Positions 36,948 through 46,832 of a stretch of 64,000 nucleotides of DNA are shown here, one piece after another. The stretch spans positions 124,001 through 188,000 of the forward strand of contig NZ_SCFY01000007.1 in the NCBI RefSeq assembly GCF_007049795.1, given 5' to 3'. The DNA is from Ectopseudomonas mendocina. GTDB lineage: Bacteria; Pseudomonadota; Gammaproteobacteria; Pseudomonadales; Pseudomonadaceae. Made by a program: the position numbers and the translations under genes. The notes beneath the pieces were generated by a model. The model was not told where the DNA came from and ran no database searches. It worked only from the letters and a program-made list of their open reading frames with translations. The number at the start of each line of letters is the position of its first letter. Positions within the stretch are counted from its first letter, which is position 1.

Positions 36948-37877
36948 CTATTGCCACTGCGCGAGGAGTTGACGCTGGGTTAGCAGGGCGCTGTCCTGCG
37001 TGGTGGGGACAAGGTGTACGGTCTGCCCTGGCAGGCATTGCGCCAGCCGAGCCACGGCCTGTGGCGTCAGCGCACCCAGGCGCGGGTAGCCACCGATGGT
37101 CTGACGATCATTGAGCAGGATGATCGGCTGGCCGTCCGGCGGCACCTGTACGGCGCCCAAAGGGATGCCTTCGGAGATCATTGAGCCTCTCTGGCATTGC
37201 AGTTGCGGACCGTTCAGGCGAATGCCCATGCGGTCGGCGCGTTGGTCGATCAGCCATTCACTGTTGAAAGCGTCGAACAGGCTCTGCCCGCGAAAGTCGC
37301 CAATTTGCGCGCCCAGTACCAGTTGCAGGCGAGGCGCAGCCTGATATTCGGGAATGAATTCGGCGGGCATCTGCCGCGTTGCGCCAGCGGCAGCGGTCCA
37401 GCCCAGCGAGTCGCCGACAGCAATGGCACGGCCATCGCCCAGCAGGCCGCCAAGCCCTTCGCGCAGCATGCTGGCGCAGCTGCCGAGCACCAAGGGTGCC
37501 TGGAATCCACCCGGCGCAGCCAGGTAGGCACGCGCGCCCTGGCGCGGCTGGGCGAAGCTCAGGCGCTGGCCTTCGCGGACTGCGAAGTTGCGCCACGGTG
37601 TTAGCGGCTGGTCGTCCAGCCGTGCACCGAGGTCGGCACCGGTTAGCGCCAGGGTGGCGTCGCGGCTGCATTCGAACTCGGCATTGCCCAGAGTGATCTC
37701 CACCACGGCGGCAGTCAGCGGATTGCCCAGCAACCAGTTGGCCCAGCGATGGGCGATCCAGTCCAGGGCCCCGCACTGGGTCACACCAAGGTGGCGTACG
37801 CCGAAACGTCCACCATCTTGCAACTGAACGAAAGGGCTGCTGCGCAATGCACGCAAGCCGCCATCAAGAGAGCTCAT
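36948..37877 (-). CDS. pxpC: 5-oxoprolinase subunit C (KipA/biotin-dependent carboxyltransferase-like)
   Basis: 309 residues. Part of the PxpABC complex that hydrolyses pyroglutamate (5-oxoproline) to glutamate with ATP. Family features: VQLQDGGRFGVRHLGVTQCG and GALDWIAHRWANWLLGN at the N-terminus, TLALTGADLGARLDDQPL, and LLNDRQTIGGYPRLGALTPQ near the C-terminus. Overlaps pxpB by 4 nt. Confidence 0.93.
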   Translation of the reverse strand: MSSLDGGLRALRSSPFVQLQDGGRFGVRHLGVTQCGALDWIAHRWANWLLGNPLTAAVVEITLGNAEFECSRDATLALTGADLGARLDDQPLTPWRNFAVREGQRLSFAQPRQGARAYLAAPGGFQAPLVLGSCASMLREGLGGLLGDGRAIAVGDSLGWTAAAGATRQMPAEFIPEYQAAPRLQLVLGAQIGDFRGQSLFDAFNSEWLIDQRADRMGIRLNGPQLQCQRGSMISEGIPLGAVQVPPDGQPIILLNDRQTIGGYPRLGALTPQAVARLAQCLPGQTVHLVPTTQDSALLTQRQLLAQWQ

Positions 37878-38587
37878 TGGCTGGCCTCCAGCGGACTGTC
37901 GTCGCCGCCCAGACGGATGAACTCGGCGCGGTCGATGGCTACGAAGCGCACGCGATCACCGGGTTGCAGCAGGCTATAGCCTTCGATATCGCTGCCGAAC
38001 AGACGGCTGGGCGTGCGTCCGATCAGGTTCCAGCCACCGGGCGAAACCACCGGGTAGGCGGCTGTTTGCCGTTCGGCGATACCGACGCTGCCGGCAGCGA
38101 TGCGTTTGCGTGGTGTGCTCAGGCGCGGCGCGGCGAGGGTTTCCTCGACCAGACCCATGAAGGCGAAGCCGGGGGCGAAGCCCAGGGCGAATACCTGATA
38201 GGCGTGGCCGCTGTGCCGGGCGATCACTTCGGCTTCGCTCAGCCCGCTGCGGCGCGCCAGCAGTTGCAGCTCCGGGCCGACGCTGCAGTCGTACCAGGTG
38301 GGCAACTGGTGTTCGCGGCCGCCTTGCAGGTCGGCAGGTTGCAAACCGTCGAATGCTTCAGTGACCTTTGCCCGCACCTGTTTGCTGTCGAGTTGGCACA
38401 GGTCGTAGTGCAACAACAGGGTGGTGTAGGAGGGCACGAGGTCGATCAGTGCGCCGCCGAACACTTCCTGCAGGCGCGTGCGCGCTGCCAGCATCCACGG
38501 CATGTTGGCTTCATCGATAAAGTCGAACAGGCGCAGGATCAGGCTGTCGATGCCAGCGATTTCCAGCCGGACGTTGGGCGCCTTCAT
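37874..38587 (-). CDS. pxpB: 5-oxoprolinase subunit B (KipI-like)
   Basis: 237 residues from ATG 38587. Cyclophilin-like KipI/PxpB family: [39 protein letters not shown] and [20 protein letters not shown] are the conserved blocks, followed by [20 protein letters not shown]. Overlaps pxpA and pxpC by 4 nt each, so the three subunits are translated together. Confidence 0.94.
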   Translation of the reverse strand: MKAPNVRLEIAGIDSLILRLFDFIDEANMPWMLAARTRLQEVFGGALIDLVPSYTTLLLHYDLCQLDSKQVRAKVTEAFDGLQPADLQGGREHQLPTWYDCSVGPELQLLARRSGLSEAEVIARHSGHAYQVFALGFAPGFAFMGLVEETLAAPRLSTPRKRIAAGSVGIAERQTAAYPVVSPGGWNLIGRTPSRLFGSDIEGYSLLQPGDRVRFVAIDRAEFIRLGGDDSPLEASQ

Positions 38588-39336
38588 GCCTGTGCCAGGC
38601 CGTCGAAGGCCTGCCGGATGCGTTGCACGGCAGCCACCGAACTGGCGTTGTCGCCATGCACGCACAGGGTCTGCGCGTTCAGTTGCAGCGCGCTGCCGTC
38701 ACTGGCCTGCAGTGCCTCGCCACGCGCCAGGGTGATCGCCTGGCTGACGATCACTTCGCTGTCGTGATGCACAGCGCCCGGCAGGCTGCGGCTGACCAGG
38801 AAACCGGCGGCATCGTAGGCGCGGTCGGCGAAGGCCTCGAACCACAGGGTAAGGCCGAACTCGTCACCGAGGGCCTGCGCCGCGCTGTTGTCGCGGGTGC
38901 ACATCAGCATCAGCGGCAGGTGGCGGTTGTACTTGGCCACGGCACTCATCACCGCACGCAGGGTGGCGGGCTTGCGCATCATGTCCTGGTACAGCGCGCC
39001 GTGCGGTTTGACGTAGCTGACGTGGGTACCCTGGCTGCGGCAGATGCCTTCCAGTGCACCGATCTGATAGAGCATCAGGTCTTCGACTTCCTGCGGCGTG
39101 CAGTCCATCGAGCGACGGCCGAAACCGACCAGATCCTGATAGGCGGTGTGCGCCCCGATGCGTACGTCGTGAGCCACGGCCAGGGCCACGGTCTTGCGCA
39201 TCACACTGGGGTCGGAAGCGTGGAAGCCGCAGGCGATGTTGGCGCAGTCGATGTAGGGCATGACCTCGGCGTCCAGGCCCATGGTCCAGGCGCCGAAGCT
39301 TTCGCCGATGTCACAGTTCAGAAGCAGATCGTTCAC
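38584..39336 (-). CDS. pxpA: 5-oxoprolinase subunit A (LamB/YcsF family)
   Basis: 250 residues from GTG 39336 ([17 protein letters not shown]), preceded by TGAGGAGCTCCCGC; the open frame upstream lacks family similarity. Conserved blocks: [49 protein letters not shown], and [10 protein letters not shown] near the end. First gene of the pxpABC operon. Confidence 0.94.
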   Translation of the reverse strand: MNDLLLNCDIGESFGAWTMGLDAEVMPYIDCANIACGFHASDPSVMRKTVALAVAHDVRIGAHTAYQDLVGFGRRSMDCTPQEVEDLMLYQIGALEGICRSQGTHVSYVKPHGALYQDMMRKPATLRAVMSAVAKYNRHLPLMLMCTRDNSAAQALGDEFGLTLWFEAFADRAYDAAGFLVSRSLPGAVHHDSEVIVSQAITLARGEALQASDGSALQLNAQTLCVHGDNASSVAAVQRIRQAFDGLAQA

Positions 39337-39487
39337 GCGGGAGCTCCTCAGGCAGGCAGCGATAGGCCGGTGCTGGCACGGCTTGCGACGGCCGTAGCCG
39401 TCATCCAAGGCGGTCATTTTTCAACGGCCTGCCTGAGGCGTCCAACTAATTAAAACGTGCACCCTATATAGGAAAAGTCGATGGGGC

Positions 39488-41371
39488 TCAGGCCAGTCGG
39501 AACTGACTGGCGCTGCGTCCCAATGCATCGACCTGAGACGACAGCCCCTCGGTATGGCCGCCCAGGGTATGGCGCAGGTCCTTGCTTTGCCCGGTATGCA
39601 CGTTGATGGTTTCCATCTTGTCGGCGATGTCTTCGGTGGTGGTGGACACTTCCTCGATGGCCACCACGACCTGGTTCATCTCGCCGGTCAGGCGCTCCAT
39701 CGCCGAGGTGATGGAGCTGATGGCGTCGGCCACCTGAGCTGCATGTCGCTCGCTGTCGGCGGCCAGGTTCAGGCCATTGCTCATCAGCTGGTGCATGTGA
39801 CGGGTCTGCTGCTGGAACTCGCTGACGATGGTGCTGATGTCGGTGGTTGCCGAGACCGTCTTCTGCGCCAGCGAGCGCACCTCATCGGCCACCACCGAGA
39901 AGCCGCGGCCGGCGTCACCCGCTCTTGCTGCCTCGATGGCCGCGTTGAGGGCGAGCAGGTTGGTCTGGTCGGCGAGGCTGTTGATCACATCGACGATACC
40001 GTTTACCCGCGCGCTGCTTTGGCCAAGAGCATCGACCTGGCTATGGGTGTCCTGAATCAGCTGCGCCAGGCGACTCATGCTGTCGACGCTGGCAGCGATT
40101 ACCTTGCCGCCATCGCGCGCGGCATCGTAAGCGCTGGTGGTGGCGGTGCCGACTTCGGCGGTGCGTTGCGCCATGTCGTTGAGGGTGGCGCTGATCTGAT
40201 GCGAGGCCGAGGCAGCCTGCTCGGTCTGTATCTCCACCTGGGTGCTGTTGTCACCCAATTGGCGCATGGCATCGCCCAGGTGATGGTGCAGGCGGCTCAG
40301 CTCGCCGTTGGCGCGCACCACTTCGGCAACGATGCCGCCGATGCCCTGGATCATGCGGTTGGCGGATTCGGCCAACTGGTTGAATTCGTCACGCGGGTTG
40401 CTGCCTACCGGCAGCTTGCCGGTGAGATCGCCGGAAGCGACCTGAGTGAGCAACTGGGTGGCATTGCGCAGGCGGGTGACCAGCGTGCGTGACGCCTGCA
40501 GCAGGGTGAAGCAGAGCAGGGCAGCAACGGCAAGGAAGCTCAGCCCCATCATCCACAGTGCCGACAGGCGCGCCTGTTCGGCTTCCTGCGTGCGGCGCAA
40601 TAACAGGCCGCTCTGCAGTGCTTGCGCTTGCTCGTCAATGCGCGTCTGCAATTGCTCGCCGAGTTGGCGCAGGCGCTGATTGGTCGCGTTGATGCGCTGG
40701 ATGTTGCCGTGGATATCAGTGAACGCTTGGGCATAGCCCTGCACGTTCTTGCCGATCGGCGTGTCTTGCCATTCGAGATCCGCGATCTGCTCCTGCAGTT
40801 TGCCGATGGCCGTCAGAGCAATCTGGGCGAAGGCTGGATCGAACGTCGACAGATAATCACGCTGGCTGCTCAGGGCACTGGTAATGAAGGGTTTGATCAG
40901 GTCGAAACTGATCGCCTCCAACGCCTTGCCTTTTTCCGTCAGTGTTTTGCGTTGGCCCTCGAAAGGTGTCAGCCCCAGGGTCTGATTGAGGCTCAGCCAC
41001 TGGCGCTGTTGTGCCAGTTCCTCAAGCAGCACGGCCTGGATCTGCTGGGCGTGTTGCAAGGTGGCGTCATCTTCTAGGGCCTGGGCTTGTGTTAACAGTT
41101 GTCCGACAAGATCTTGCAATTCACCAAGGCCGTCATTGAACGCTTGCTGCAGGTCGGGGGTGATCTGCTGGCGCAACGCGTTCTGTTGCCACCAGTGGTT
41201 CATCAACTGAGTGCTGGCGCTGGCATAGGCGGCTGCCTGTTCCCTTGCCTGTAATGCACTGCTGACGCTATGGCTGGCCCACAGAGAAGCGGCCGCCATC
41301 AAGACCAGGCTGATCAGGGTGAGCGCGATAAGGGCTCGGAATTTTTGTTGCCAGGACAGTAAAAAGCTCAC
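39488..41371 (-). CDS. Methyl-accepting chemotaxis protein
   Basis: 627 residues. TM1 ~12-33 ([20 protein letters not shown]), a large periplasmic helical sensor (~35-270), TM2 ~272-293 ([20 protein letters not shown]), HAMP to about 345, and the cytoplasmic signalling domain whose hairpin tip reads [20 protein letters not shown] and [15 protein letters not shown]. No C-terminal CheR-docking pentapeptide. The ligand is unknown. Upstream, GTTGTCATACAAC (41419-41431) is a palindrome 48 bp before the start and could be an operator. Confidence 0.92.
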   Translation of the reverse strand: MSFLLSWQQKFRALIALTLISLVLMAAASLWASHSVSSALQAREQAAAYASASTQLMNHWWQQNALRQQITPDLQQAFNDGLGELQDLVGQLLTQAQALEDDATLQHAQQIQAVLLEELAQQRQWLSLNQTLGLTPFEGQRKTLTEKGKALEAISFDLIKPFITSALSSQRDYLSTFDPAFAQIALTAIGKLQEQIADLEWQDTPIGKNVQGYAQAFTDIHGNIQRINATNQRLRQLGEQLQTRIDEQAQALQSGLLLRRTQEAEQARLSALWMMGLSFLAVAALLCFTLLQASRTLVTRLRNATQLLTQVASGDLTGKLPVGSNPRDEFNQLAESANRMIQGIGGIVAEVVRANGELSRLHHHLGDAMRQLGDNSTQVEIQTEQAASASHQISATLNDMAQRTAEVGTATTSAYDAARDGGKVIAASVDSMSRLAQLIQDTHSQVDALGQSSARVNGIVDVINSLADQTNLLALNAAIEAARAGDAGRGFSVVADEVRSLAQKTVSATTDISTIVSEFQQQTRHMHQLMSNGLNLAADSERHAAQVADAISSITSAMERLTGEMNQVVVAIEEVSTTTEDIADKMETINVHTGQSKDLRHTLGGHTEGLSSQVDALGRSASQFRLA

Positions 41372-41784
41372 GATAACGCCTCGCCATCTTCTTCAGGATG
41401 ATTCTCAGGAGTCGGCAAGTTGTCATACAACGTGAAGAAAAGTCTATGGCTAACGTGGCCTTTTACAGTCGGCTCAAGTTTGAGTGCGCATTCGCCTCCC
41501 GTCGAAGGCCTGCTGAGGATGGGGGCCTTCAGCTTGTGCAGGGCTCCATCGGCAATGCACCGTGTCGATGCAGCCTTGAAAGAAAATGTCGCAGCGCCGC
41601 AAGCGGTTGCAGGCTATCCCTCGTTAAGCTCGCTGGTTATGTGTGACCCGTCGGTCGCGCTCTTCACGCCAGTCCGCATGCGACTCGCAAGTGTCATTGT
41701 CGCTTCATGGACTAACGTTGAACTAACACCTCACGGCAGCGATCCAGACCTCCTGTCGAGCCACTAGCCCAATGGAGCAAAACC
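41372..41784. other. 413-bp divergent intergenic region between the chemoreceptor and gdhB
   Basis: Contains the 13-bp palindrome GTTGTCATACAAC at 41419-41431 near the chemoreceptor start. The short open frames here have no ribosome sites or recognisable features. The gdhB promoter must lie here but no clear -35/-10 pair stands out. Confidence 0.5.
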
Positions 41785-44700
41785 ATGGCGTTCTTTACGG
41801 CGGCCAGCAAAGCCGACTTCCAGCACCAACTGCAAGCGGCCCTGGCACAACACGTGAGTGAGCGGGCGCTGCCACAAGTAGCCCTTTTCGCCGAACAGTT
41901 CTTCGGCATCATCGCCCTTGAAGAGTTGACCCAGCGGCGCCTGTCTGACCTGGTCGGCTGCACCCTGTCGGCCTGGCACATGCTGGAGCAGTTCGATCAC
42001 GCCAAACCGCAGGTGCGTACCTTCAACCCCGATTACGAGAAACACGGCTGGCAGTCCACCCACACCGCGGTGGAAATCCTCCATGGTGACATCCCGTTCC
42101 TGGTCGACTCGGTGCGCATGGAACTGAACCGCCATGGCTACAGCATCCACACGCTGCAGAACAGCGTATTCAGCGTACGCCGTAACCAGAATGGTCAGTT
42201 GCTGGAAATCCTGCCGCGCGGCACCCAGGGCGAGGGCGTGCTGCAGGAAGCGCTGATGTTCCTGGAGATCGACCGCTGCTCCAGCGCTGCCGAGCTGAAA
42301 ACTCTGGAGAAGGCCATTCACGAGGTATTTGGTGACGTGCGTATGAGCGTCGCCGACTTCCAGCCTATGAAGGCCAAGGCACGTGAGCTGCTGGCCTGGC
42401 TGGATCGCGCCAAGCTCAAGGTGGACAAGACCGAGCTGGACGAAATCAAGGTGTACCTGAACTGGTTGCTGGACAACCATTTCACCTTCCTCGGCTATGA
42501 AGAGTTCACCGTCGCGCCGACCGCCGACGGCGGCACTATGGTCTACGACGAGAAATCCCTGCTGGGTCTGTCCAAGCGCCTGCGCACCGGATTGTCCGCC
42601 GAGGAACTGCATATCGAGCCGGAGGCGGTGGCCTATCTGCGCGAACCGCAACTGCTGTCCTTCGCCAAGGCTGCGGTGCCGAGCCGGGTGCACCGTCCGG
42701 CCTACCCGGATTTCGTTTCCATCCGCGAACTCGATGCCAAGGGCAACGTGATCAAGGAATGCCGCTTCATGGGCCTGTACACCTCGGCGGTGTACGCCGA
42801 GAGCGTATGGAACATCCCCTACATCCGCCGCAAGGTGGACGTGATCAAGCAGCGTTCCGGCTTCGACAGCAGCGCCCACCTGGGCAAGGAACTGGCCCAG
42901 GTGCTGGAAGTGCTGCCGCGTGACGACCTGTTCCAGACCCCGGTGGACGACCTGTTCAGCACGGCGCTTTCCATCGTGCAGATTCAGGAGCGCAACAAGA
43001 TCCGCGTGTTCCTGCGCCGCGATCCCTATGGCCGCTTCTGCTACTGCCTGGCCTACGTGCCGCGCGACGTGTACTCCACCGAAACCCGGATGAAGATCCA
43101 GCAGGTGCTGATGGAGCGCCTGCAGGCTACCGACTGCGAGTTCTGGACCTTCTTCTCCGAGTCGGTGCTGGCGCGGGTGCAGTTCATCCTGCGCGTCGAC
43201 CCGAAGAACAAGACCCAGATCGACCCGGTGCGTCTGGAGAAGGAAGTCATCCAGGCCTGCCGTTCGTGGAAGGACGACTACGCCGGCCTGATGGTGGAAA
43301 GCCTCGGCGAAGCCCAGGGCACCAATGTACTGGCCGAGTTCCCCGGTGGCTTCCCGGCCGGCTATCGCGAGCGCTTCGCCCCGCATTCGGCGGTGGTGGA
43401 CATGCAGCATCTGCTCAGCCTGAGCAACGACAAGCCGCTGGTGATGAGCTTCTATCAGCCACTGGCGCAGGGCGACCAGCAACTGCACTGCAAGCTGTAT
43501 CACGCTGACACACCGCTGCCGCTGTCCGACGTGCTGCCGATTCTGGAGAACCTCGGCCTGCGTGTGCTCGGCGAGTTCCCTTACAAGCTGCGTCGTGCCG
43601 ATGGCCGCGAGTTCTGGATTCATGACTTCGCCTTCACCTACGCCGAAGGCCTCGACGTCGACATCCAGCAGCTCAACGACACGCTGCAGGACGCCTTCAT
43701 CCATATCGTCGGCGGCGATGCCGAGAACGACGCCTTCAACCGCCTGGTGCTCACCGCCGCCATGCCCTGGCGTGACGTGGCGCTGCTGCGGGCCTATGCC
43801 CGCTATCTCAAGCAGATTCGCCTGGGTTTCGACCTCAGCTATATCGCCTCGACCCTGATCAATCACGCCGACATCGCGAAGGAGCTGGTGCGCCTGTTCC
43901 GTACCCGCTTCTACCTCGCGCGCAAGCTCACTGCCGACGACCTGGAAGACAAGCAGCAGAAGCTCGAACAGGCCATCCTGGCTGCGCTGGATAACGTCGC
44001 CGTGCTCAACGAAGACCGCATTCTGCGTCGCTACCTGGACCTGATCAAAGCCACCCTGCGTACCAACTTCTTCCAGACCGACGCCAGCGGCGCGGTCAAA
44101 TCCTATTTCAGCTTCAAACTCAGCCCGCGCCTGATTCCGGATATTCCGCGGCCAGTGCCGAAGTTCGAGATCTTCGTCTACAGCCCGCGCGTCGAGGGTG
44201 TGCACCTGCGCTTCGGCGACGTCGCCCGTGGCGGTCTGCGCTGGTCGGACCGCGAAGAGGACTTCCGTACCGAAGTGCTCGGCCTGGTCAAAGCGCAGCA
44301 GGTGAAGAACGCGGTGATCGTGCCGATGGGCGCCAAGGGCGGCTTCGTACCGCGCCGGATACCGGTCGGTGGCTCGCGTGATGAGGTGCTGGCCGAGGGC
44401 ATCGCCTGCTACCGCATCTTCATCAGCGGCCTGCTGGATATCACCGACAACCTCAAGGAAGGCGAGGTGGTTCCGCCGCAGAACGTCGTACGTCACGACG
44501 CCGACGACCCCTACCTGGTGGTGGCGGCCGACAAGGGCACCGCGACCTTCTCCGACATCGCCAACGGCATCGCCGCCGAATATGACTTCTGGCTCGGTGA
44601 CGCCTTCGCCTCCGGCGGCTCGGCCGGTTACGACCACAAGGGCATGGGCATCACCGCCAAGGGCGGCTGGGTTTCGGTGCAACGTCACTTCCGCGAGCGC

Positions 44701-46626
44701 GGCATCGACGTGCAGAAGGACGACGTCACCGTGATCGGTATCGGCGACATGGCCGGCGACGTGTTCGGCAATGGCCTGCTGCTGTCGGAAAGCCTGCAGC
44801 TGGTAGCGGCTTTCAACCATATGCACATCTTCATCGACCCGAACCCGGACGCCGCCAAGAGCTTCGTCGAGCGCAAGCGTCTGTTCGAGCTGCCGCGTTC
44901 GAGCTGGGCCGATTACGACACCAAGCTGATTTCCGATGGCGGCGGCATCTTCCTGCGCAGCGCCAAGAGCATCGCCATTACCCCGCAGATGAAGGCGCGC
45001 TTCGACATCGCCGCCGACAAGCTGGCGCCCACCGAGCTGCTCAATGCTCTGCTCAAGGCACCGGTCGACCTGCTGTGGAACGGCGGCATCGGCACCTACG
45101 TCAAATCGAGCAAGGAAAGCCACGGCGATGTCGGCGACAAGGCCAACGACGCCCTGCGCGTAGACGGTCGCGAACTGCGCGCCAAGGTGGTGGGCGAGGG
45201 CGGCAACCTGGGCATGACCCAGCTCGGTCGCGTCGAATTCGGCCTGCATGGCGGCGCCAGCAACACCGACTTCATCGACAACGCCGGTGGTGTGGACTGC
45301 TCCGACCACGAAGTGAACATCAAGATTCTGCTGGGTGAGATCGTCTCGGGCGGCGACATGACCGAGAAACAGCGCAACAAGCTGCTGGCCGAGATGACCG
45401 ATGATGTGTCCGAACTGGTACTGGGCAACAACTACAAGCAGACCCAGGCGCTGTCGCTGGCCGAGCGTCGCGCCCGTGAGCACGTCGGCGAGTACAAGCG
45501 CCTGATGAATGCGCTGGAGAGCGCCGGCAAGCTGGACCGCGCCCTGGAGTTCCTGCCTTCGGACGAGGAGCTCAACGAGCGCGCCACCAACGGCCAGGGC
45601 CTGACCCGGCCGGAGCTGTCGGTGCTGATCTCCTACAGCAAGATCGACCTCAAGGAGTCGCTCCTCAAGTCCCTGGTTCCGGACGACGAGTACCTGGCCC
45701 GTGAGATGGAGACCGCCTTCCCGGCGATCCTCACCGAGAAGTTCGGCGACGCCATGCGCCGCCACCGCCTCAAGCGCGAGATCGTCAGCACGCAGATCGC
45801 CAACGACCTGGTCAACCACATGGGCATCACCTTCGTGCAGCGTCTGAAGGAGTCCACCGGCATGAGCGCGGCCAACGTCGCTGGCGCCTATGTCATCGTG
45901 CGTGATCTGTTCCGCTTGCCGCACTGGTGGTCGCAGATCGAGGCGCTGGATTACAAGGTATCGGCCGATCTGCAACTGCAGTTGATGGACGAGCTGATGC
46001 GTCTGGGCCGCCGCGCCACGCGCTGGTTCCTGCGCAGCCGCCGTAACGAGCTGGACGCCGCGCGCGACGTGGCGCATTTCGCACCGCGCATCGAAGCACT
46101 GGTCGGTCGCCTGGACGAATTGCTCGAAGGCCCGGCCCGCGAGCAGTGGCTGGCGCGCTACCAGAGCTTCGTCGAAGCCGGTACACCGGAAGAGCTGGCG
46201 CGCGTCGTCGCTGGCACCAGCCACCTGTACACGCTGCTGCCGATCATCGAAGCGGCGGACGTGACCGGCAAGGACACCAGCGAAGTGGCCACTGCCTACT
46301 TCGCCGTCGGTGGTGCGCTGGAGCTGTCCTGGTACTTGCAGCAGATCACCAATCTGCCGGTGGAGAACAACTGGCAGTCGCTGGCCCGCGAAGCCTTCCG
46401 TGATGATCTGGACTGGCAGCAACGTGCGATTACCGTGTCGGTACTGCAGATGGCCGATGGTCCGCAGGAAATCGAGGCGCGCGTGGCGCTGTGGCTCGAC
46501 CAGCATCAACGCCTGGTCGACCGCTGGAAGGCGATGCTGGCCGAGCTGCGTTCGGCGACCGGCACCGACTACGCCATGTACGCGGTGGCCAACCGCGAGC
46601 TGATGGACCTGGCGCAAAGCGCCTGA
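41785..46626 (+). CDS. gdhB: NAD-specific glutamate dehydrogenase, large (L-GDH180) type
   Basis: 1613 residues, as expected for the ~180-kDa GDH family. Oxidatively deaminates glutamate to 2-oxoglutarate with NAD. A long N-terminal regulatory part (ACT-like segments, ~1-700) precedes the catalytic domain at ~700-1200: RGGLRWSDREEDFRTEVLGL, VKNAVIVPMGAKGGFVPRR near 850, DPYLVVAADKGTATFSDIAN, and GIGDMAGDVFGNGLLLSES in the NAD-binding domain. A C-terminal helical region follows. ATG 41785 is preceded by AATGGAGCAAAACC. A 1617-codon open frame on the opposite strand covers almost the same interval but is a composition artefact. Confidence 0.96.
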   Translation: MAFFTAASKADFQHQLQAALAQHVSERALPQVALFAEQFFGIIALEELTQRRLSDLVGCTLSAWHMLEQFDHAKPQVRTFNPDYEKHGWQSTHTAVEILHGDIPFLVDSVRMELNRHGYSIHTLQNSVFSVRRNQNGQLLEILPRGTQGEGVLQEALMFLEIDRCSSAAELKTLEKAIHEVFGDVRMSVADFQPMKAKARELLAWLDRAKLKVDKTELDEIKVYLNWLLDNHFTFLGYEEFTVAPTADGGTMVYDEKSLLGLSKRLRTGLSAEELHIEPEAVAYLREPQLLSFAKAAVPSRVHRPAYPDFVSIRELDAKGNVIKECRFMGLYTSAVYAESVWNIPYIRRKVDVIKQRSGFDSSAHLGKELAQVLEVLPRDDLFQTPVDDLFSTALSIVQIQERNKIRVFLRRDPYGRFCYCLAYVPRDVYSTETRMKIQQVLMERLQATDCEFWTFFSESVLARVQFILRVDPKNKTQIDPVRLEKEVIQACRSWKDDYAGLMVESLGEAQGTNVLAEFPGGFPAGYRERFAPHSAVVDMQHLLSLSNDKPLVMSFYQPLAQGDQQLHCKLYHADTPLPLSDVLPILENLGLRVLGEFPYKLRRADGREFWIHDFAFTYAEGLDVDIQQLNDTLQDAFIHIVGGDAENDAFNRLVLTAAMPWRDVALLRAYARYLKQIRLGFDLSYIASTLINHADIAKELVRLFRTRFYLARKLTADDLEDKQQKLEQAILAALDNVAVLNEDRILRRYLDLIKATLRTNFFQTDASGAVKSYFSFKLSPRLIPDIPRPVPKFEIFVYSPRVEGVHLRFGDVARGGLRWSDREEDFRTEVLGLVKAQQVKNAVIVPMGAKGGFVPRRIPVGGSRDEVLAEGIACYRIFISGLLDITDNLKEGEVVPPQNVVRHDADDPYLVVAADKGTATFSDIANGIAAEYDFWLGDAFASGGSAGYDHKGMGITAKGGWVSVQRHFRERGIDVQKDDVTVIGIGDMAGDVFGNGLLLSESLQLVAAFNHMHIFIDPNPDAAKSFVERKRLFELPRSSWADYDTKLISDGGGIFLRSAKSIAITPQMKARFDIAADKLAPTELLNALLKAPVDLLWNGGIGTYVKSSKESHGDVGDKANDALRVDGRELRAKVVGEGGNLGMTQLGRVEFGLHGGASNTDFIDNAGGVDCSDHEVNIKILLGEIVSGGDMTEKQRNKLLAEMTDDVSELVLGNNYKQTQALSLAERRAREHVGEYKRLMNALESAGKLDRALEFLPSDEELNERATNGQGLTRPELSVLISYSKIDLKESLLKSLVPDDEYLAREMETAFPAILTEKFGDAMRRHRLKREIVSTQIANDLVNHMGITFVQRLKESTGMSAANVAGAYVIVRDLFRLPHWWSQIEALDYKVSADLQLQLMDELMRLGRRATRWFLRSRRNELDAARDVAHFAPRIEALVGRLDELLEGPAREQWLARYQSFVEAGTPEELARVVAGTSHLYTLLPIIEAADVTGKDTSEVATAYFAVGGALELSWYLQQITNLPVENNWQSLAREAFRDDLDWQQRAITVSVLQMADGPQEIEARVALWLDQHQRLVDRWKAMLAELRSATGTDYAMYAVANRELMDLAQSA

Positions 46627-46646
46627 GCAGTGCGCTGAAATAAAAG

Positions 46647-46674
46647 AGCCCCGCCAAGTGCGGGGCTTCTTTTT
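46647..46674 (+). terminator. Terminator after gdhB
   Basis: AGCCCCGC (46647-46654) / GCGGGGCT (46660-46667), 5-base loop, then TTCTTTTT. Confidence 0.92.
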
Positions 46675-46699
46675 GTGGCGCGGTATTCACAGGCTTGCG

Positions 46700-46810
46700 T
46701 AGCCCGGATGCATTCCGGGGAATTTGCCGCCGGGGTCCCGGATTGTATCCGGGCCACCACGCCGTTATCGGTGAATGCAGCGCACCCTACGAGATGGAGT
46801 AGGGTGCGCT
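46700..46810. repeat. REP-like palindromes between gdhB and the M48 protease gene
   Basis: TAGCCCGGATGCATTCCGGG (46700-46719) faces CCCGGATTGTATCCGGGCCA (46737-46756); a separate perfect 12-bp hairpin AGCGCACCCTAC / GTAGGGTGCGCT occupies 46779-46790 and 46799-46810. The genes on either side are convergent. Confidence 0.75.
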
Positions 46811-46832
46811 GTGCGCACCGAGATACTCCCGA

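Noticed and set aside
41398..41767. Two overlapping short ORFs between the chemoreceptor and gdhB
   Set aside because: No ribosome site or family features; they probably lie in promoter and leader DNA.
41764..46617. 1617-codon open frame antisense to gdhB
   Set aside because: It mirrors gdhB almost exactly, is low-complexity rich in Gln, His, Val, Gly and Ala, has no ribosome site, and is the expected by-product of GC-biased third positions.
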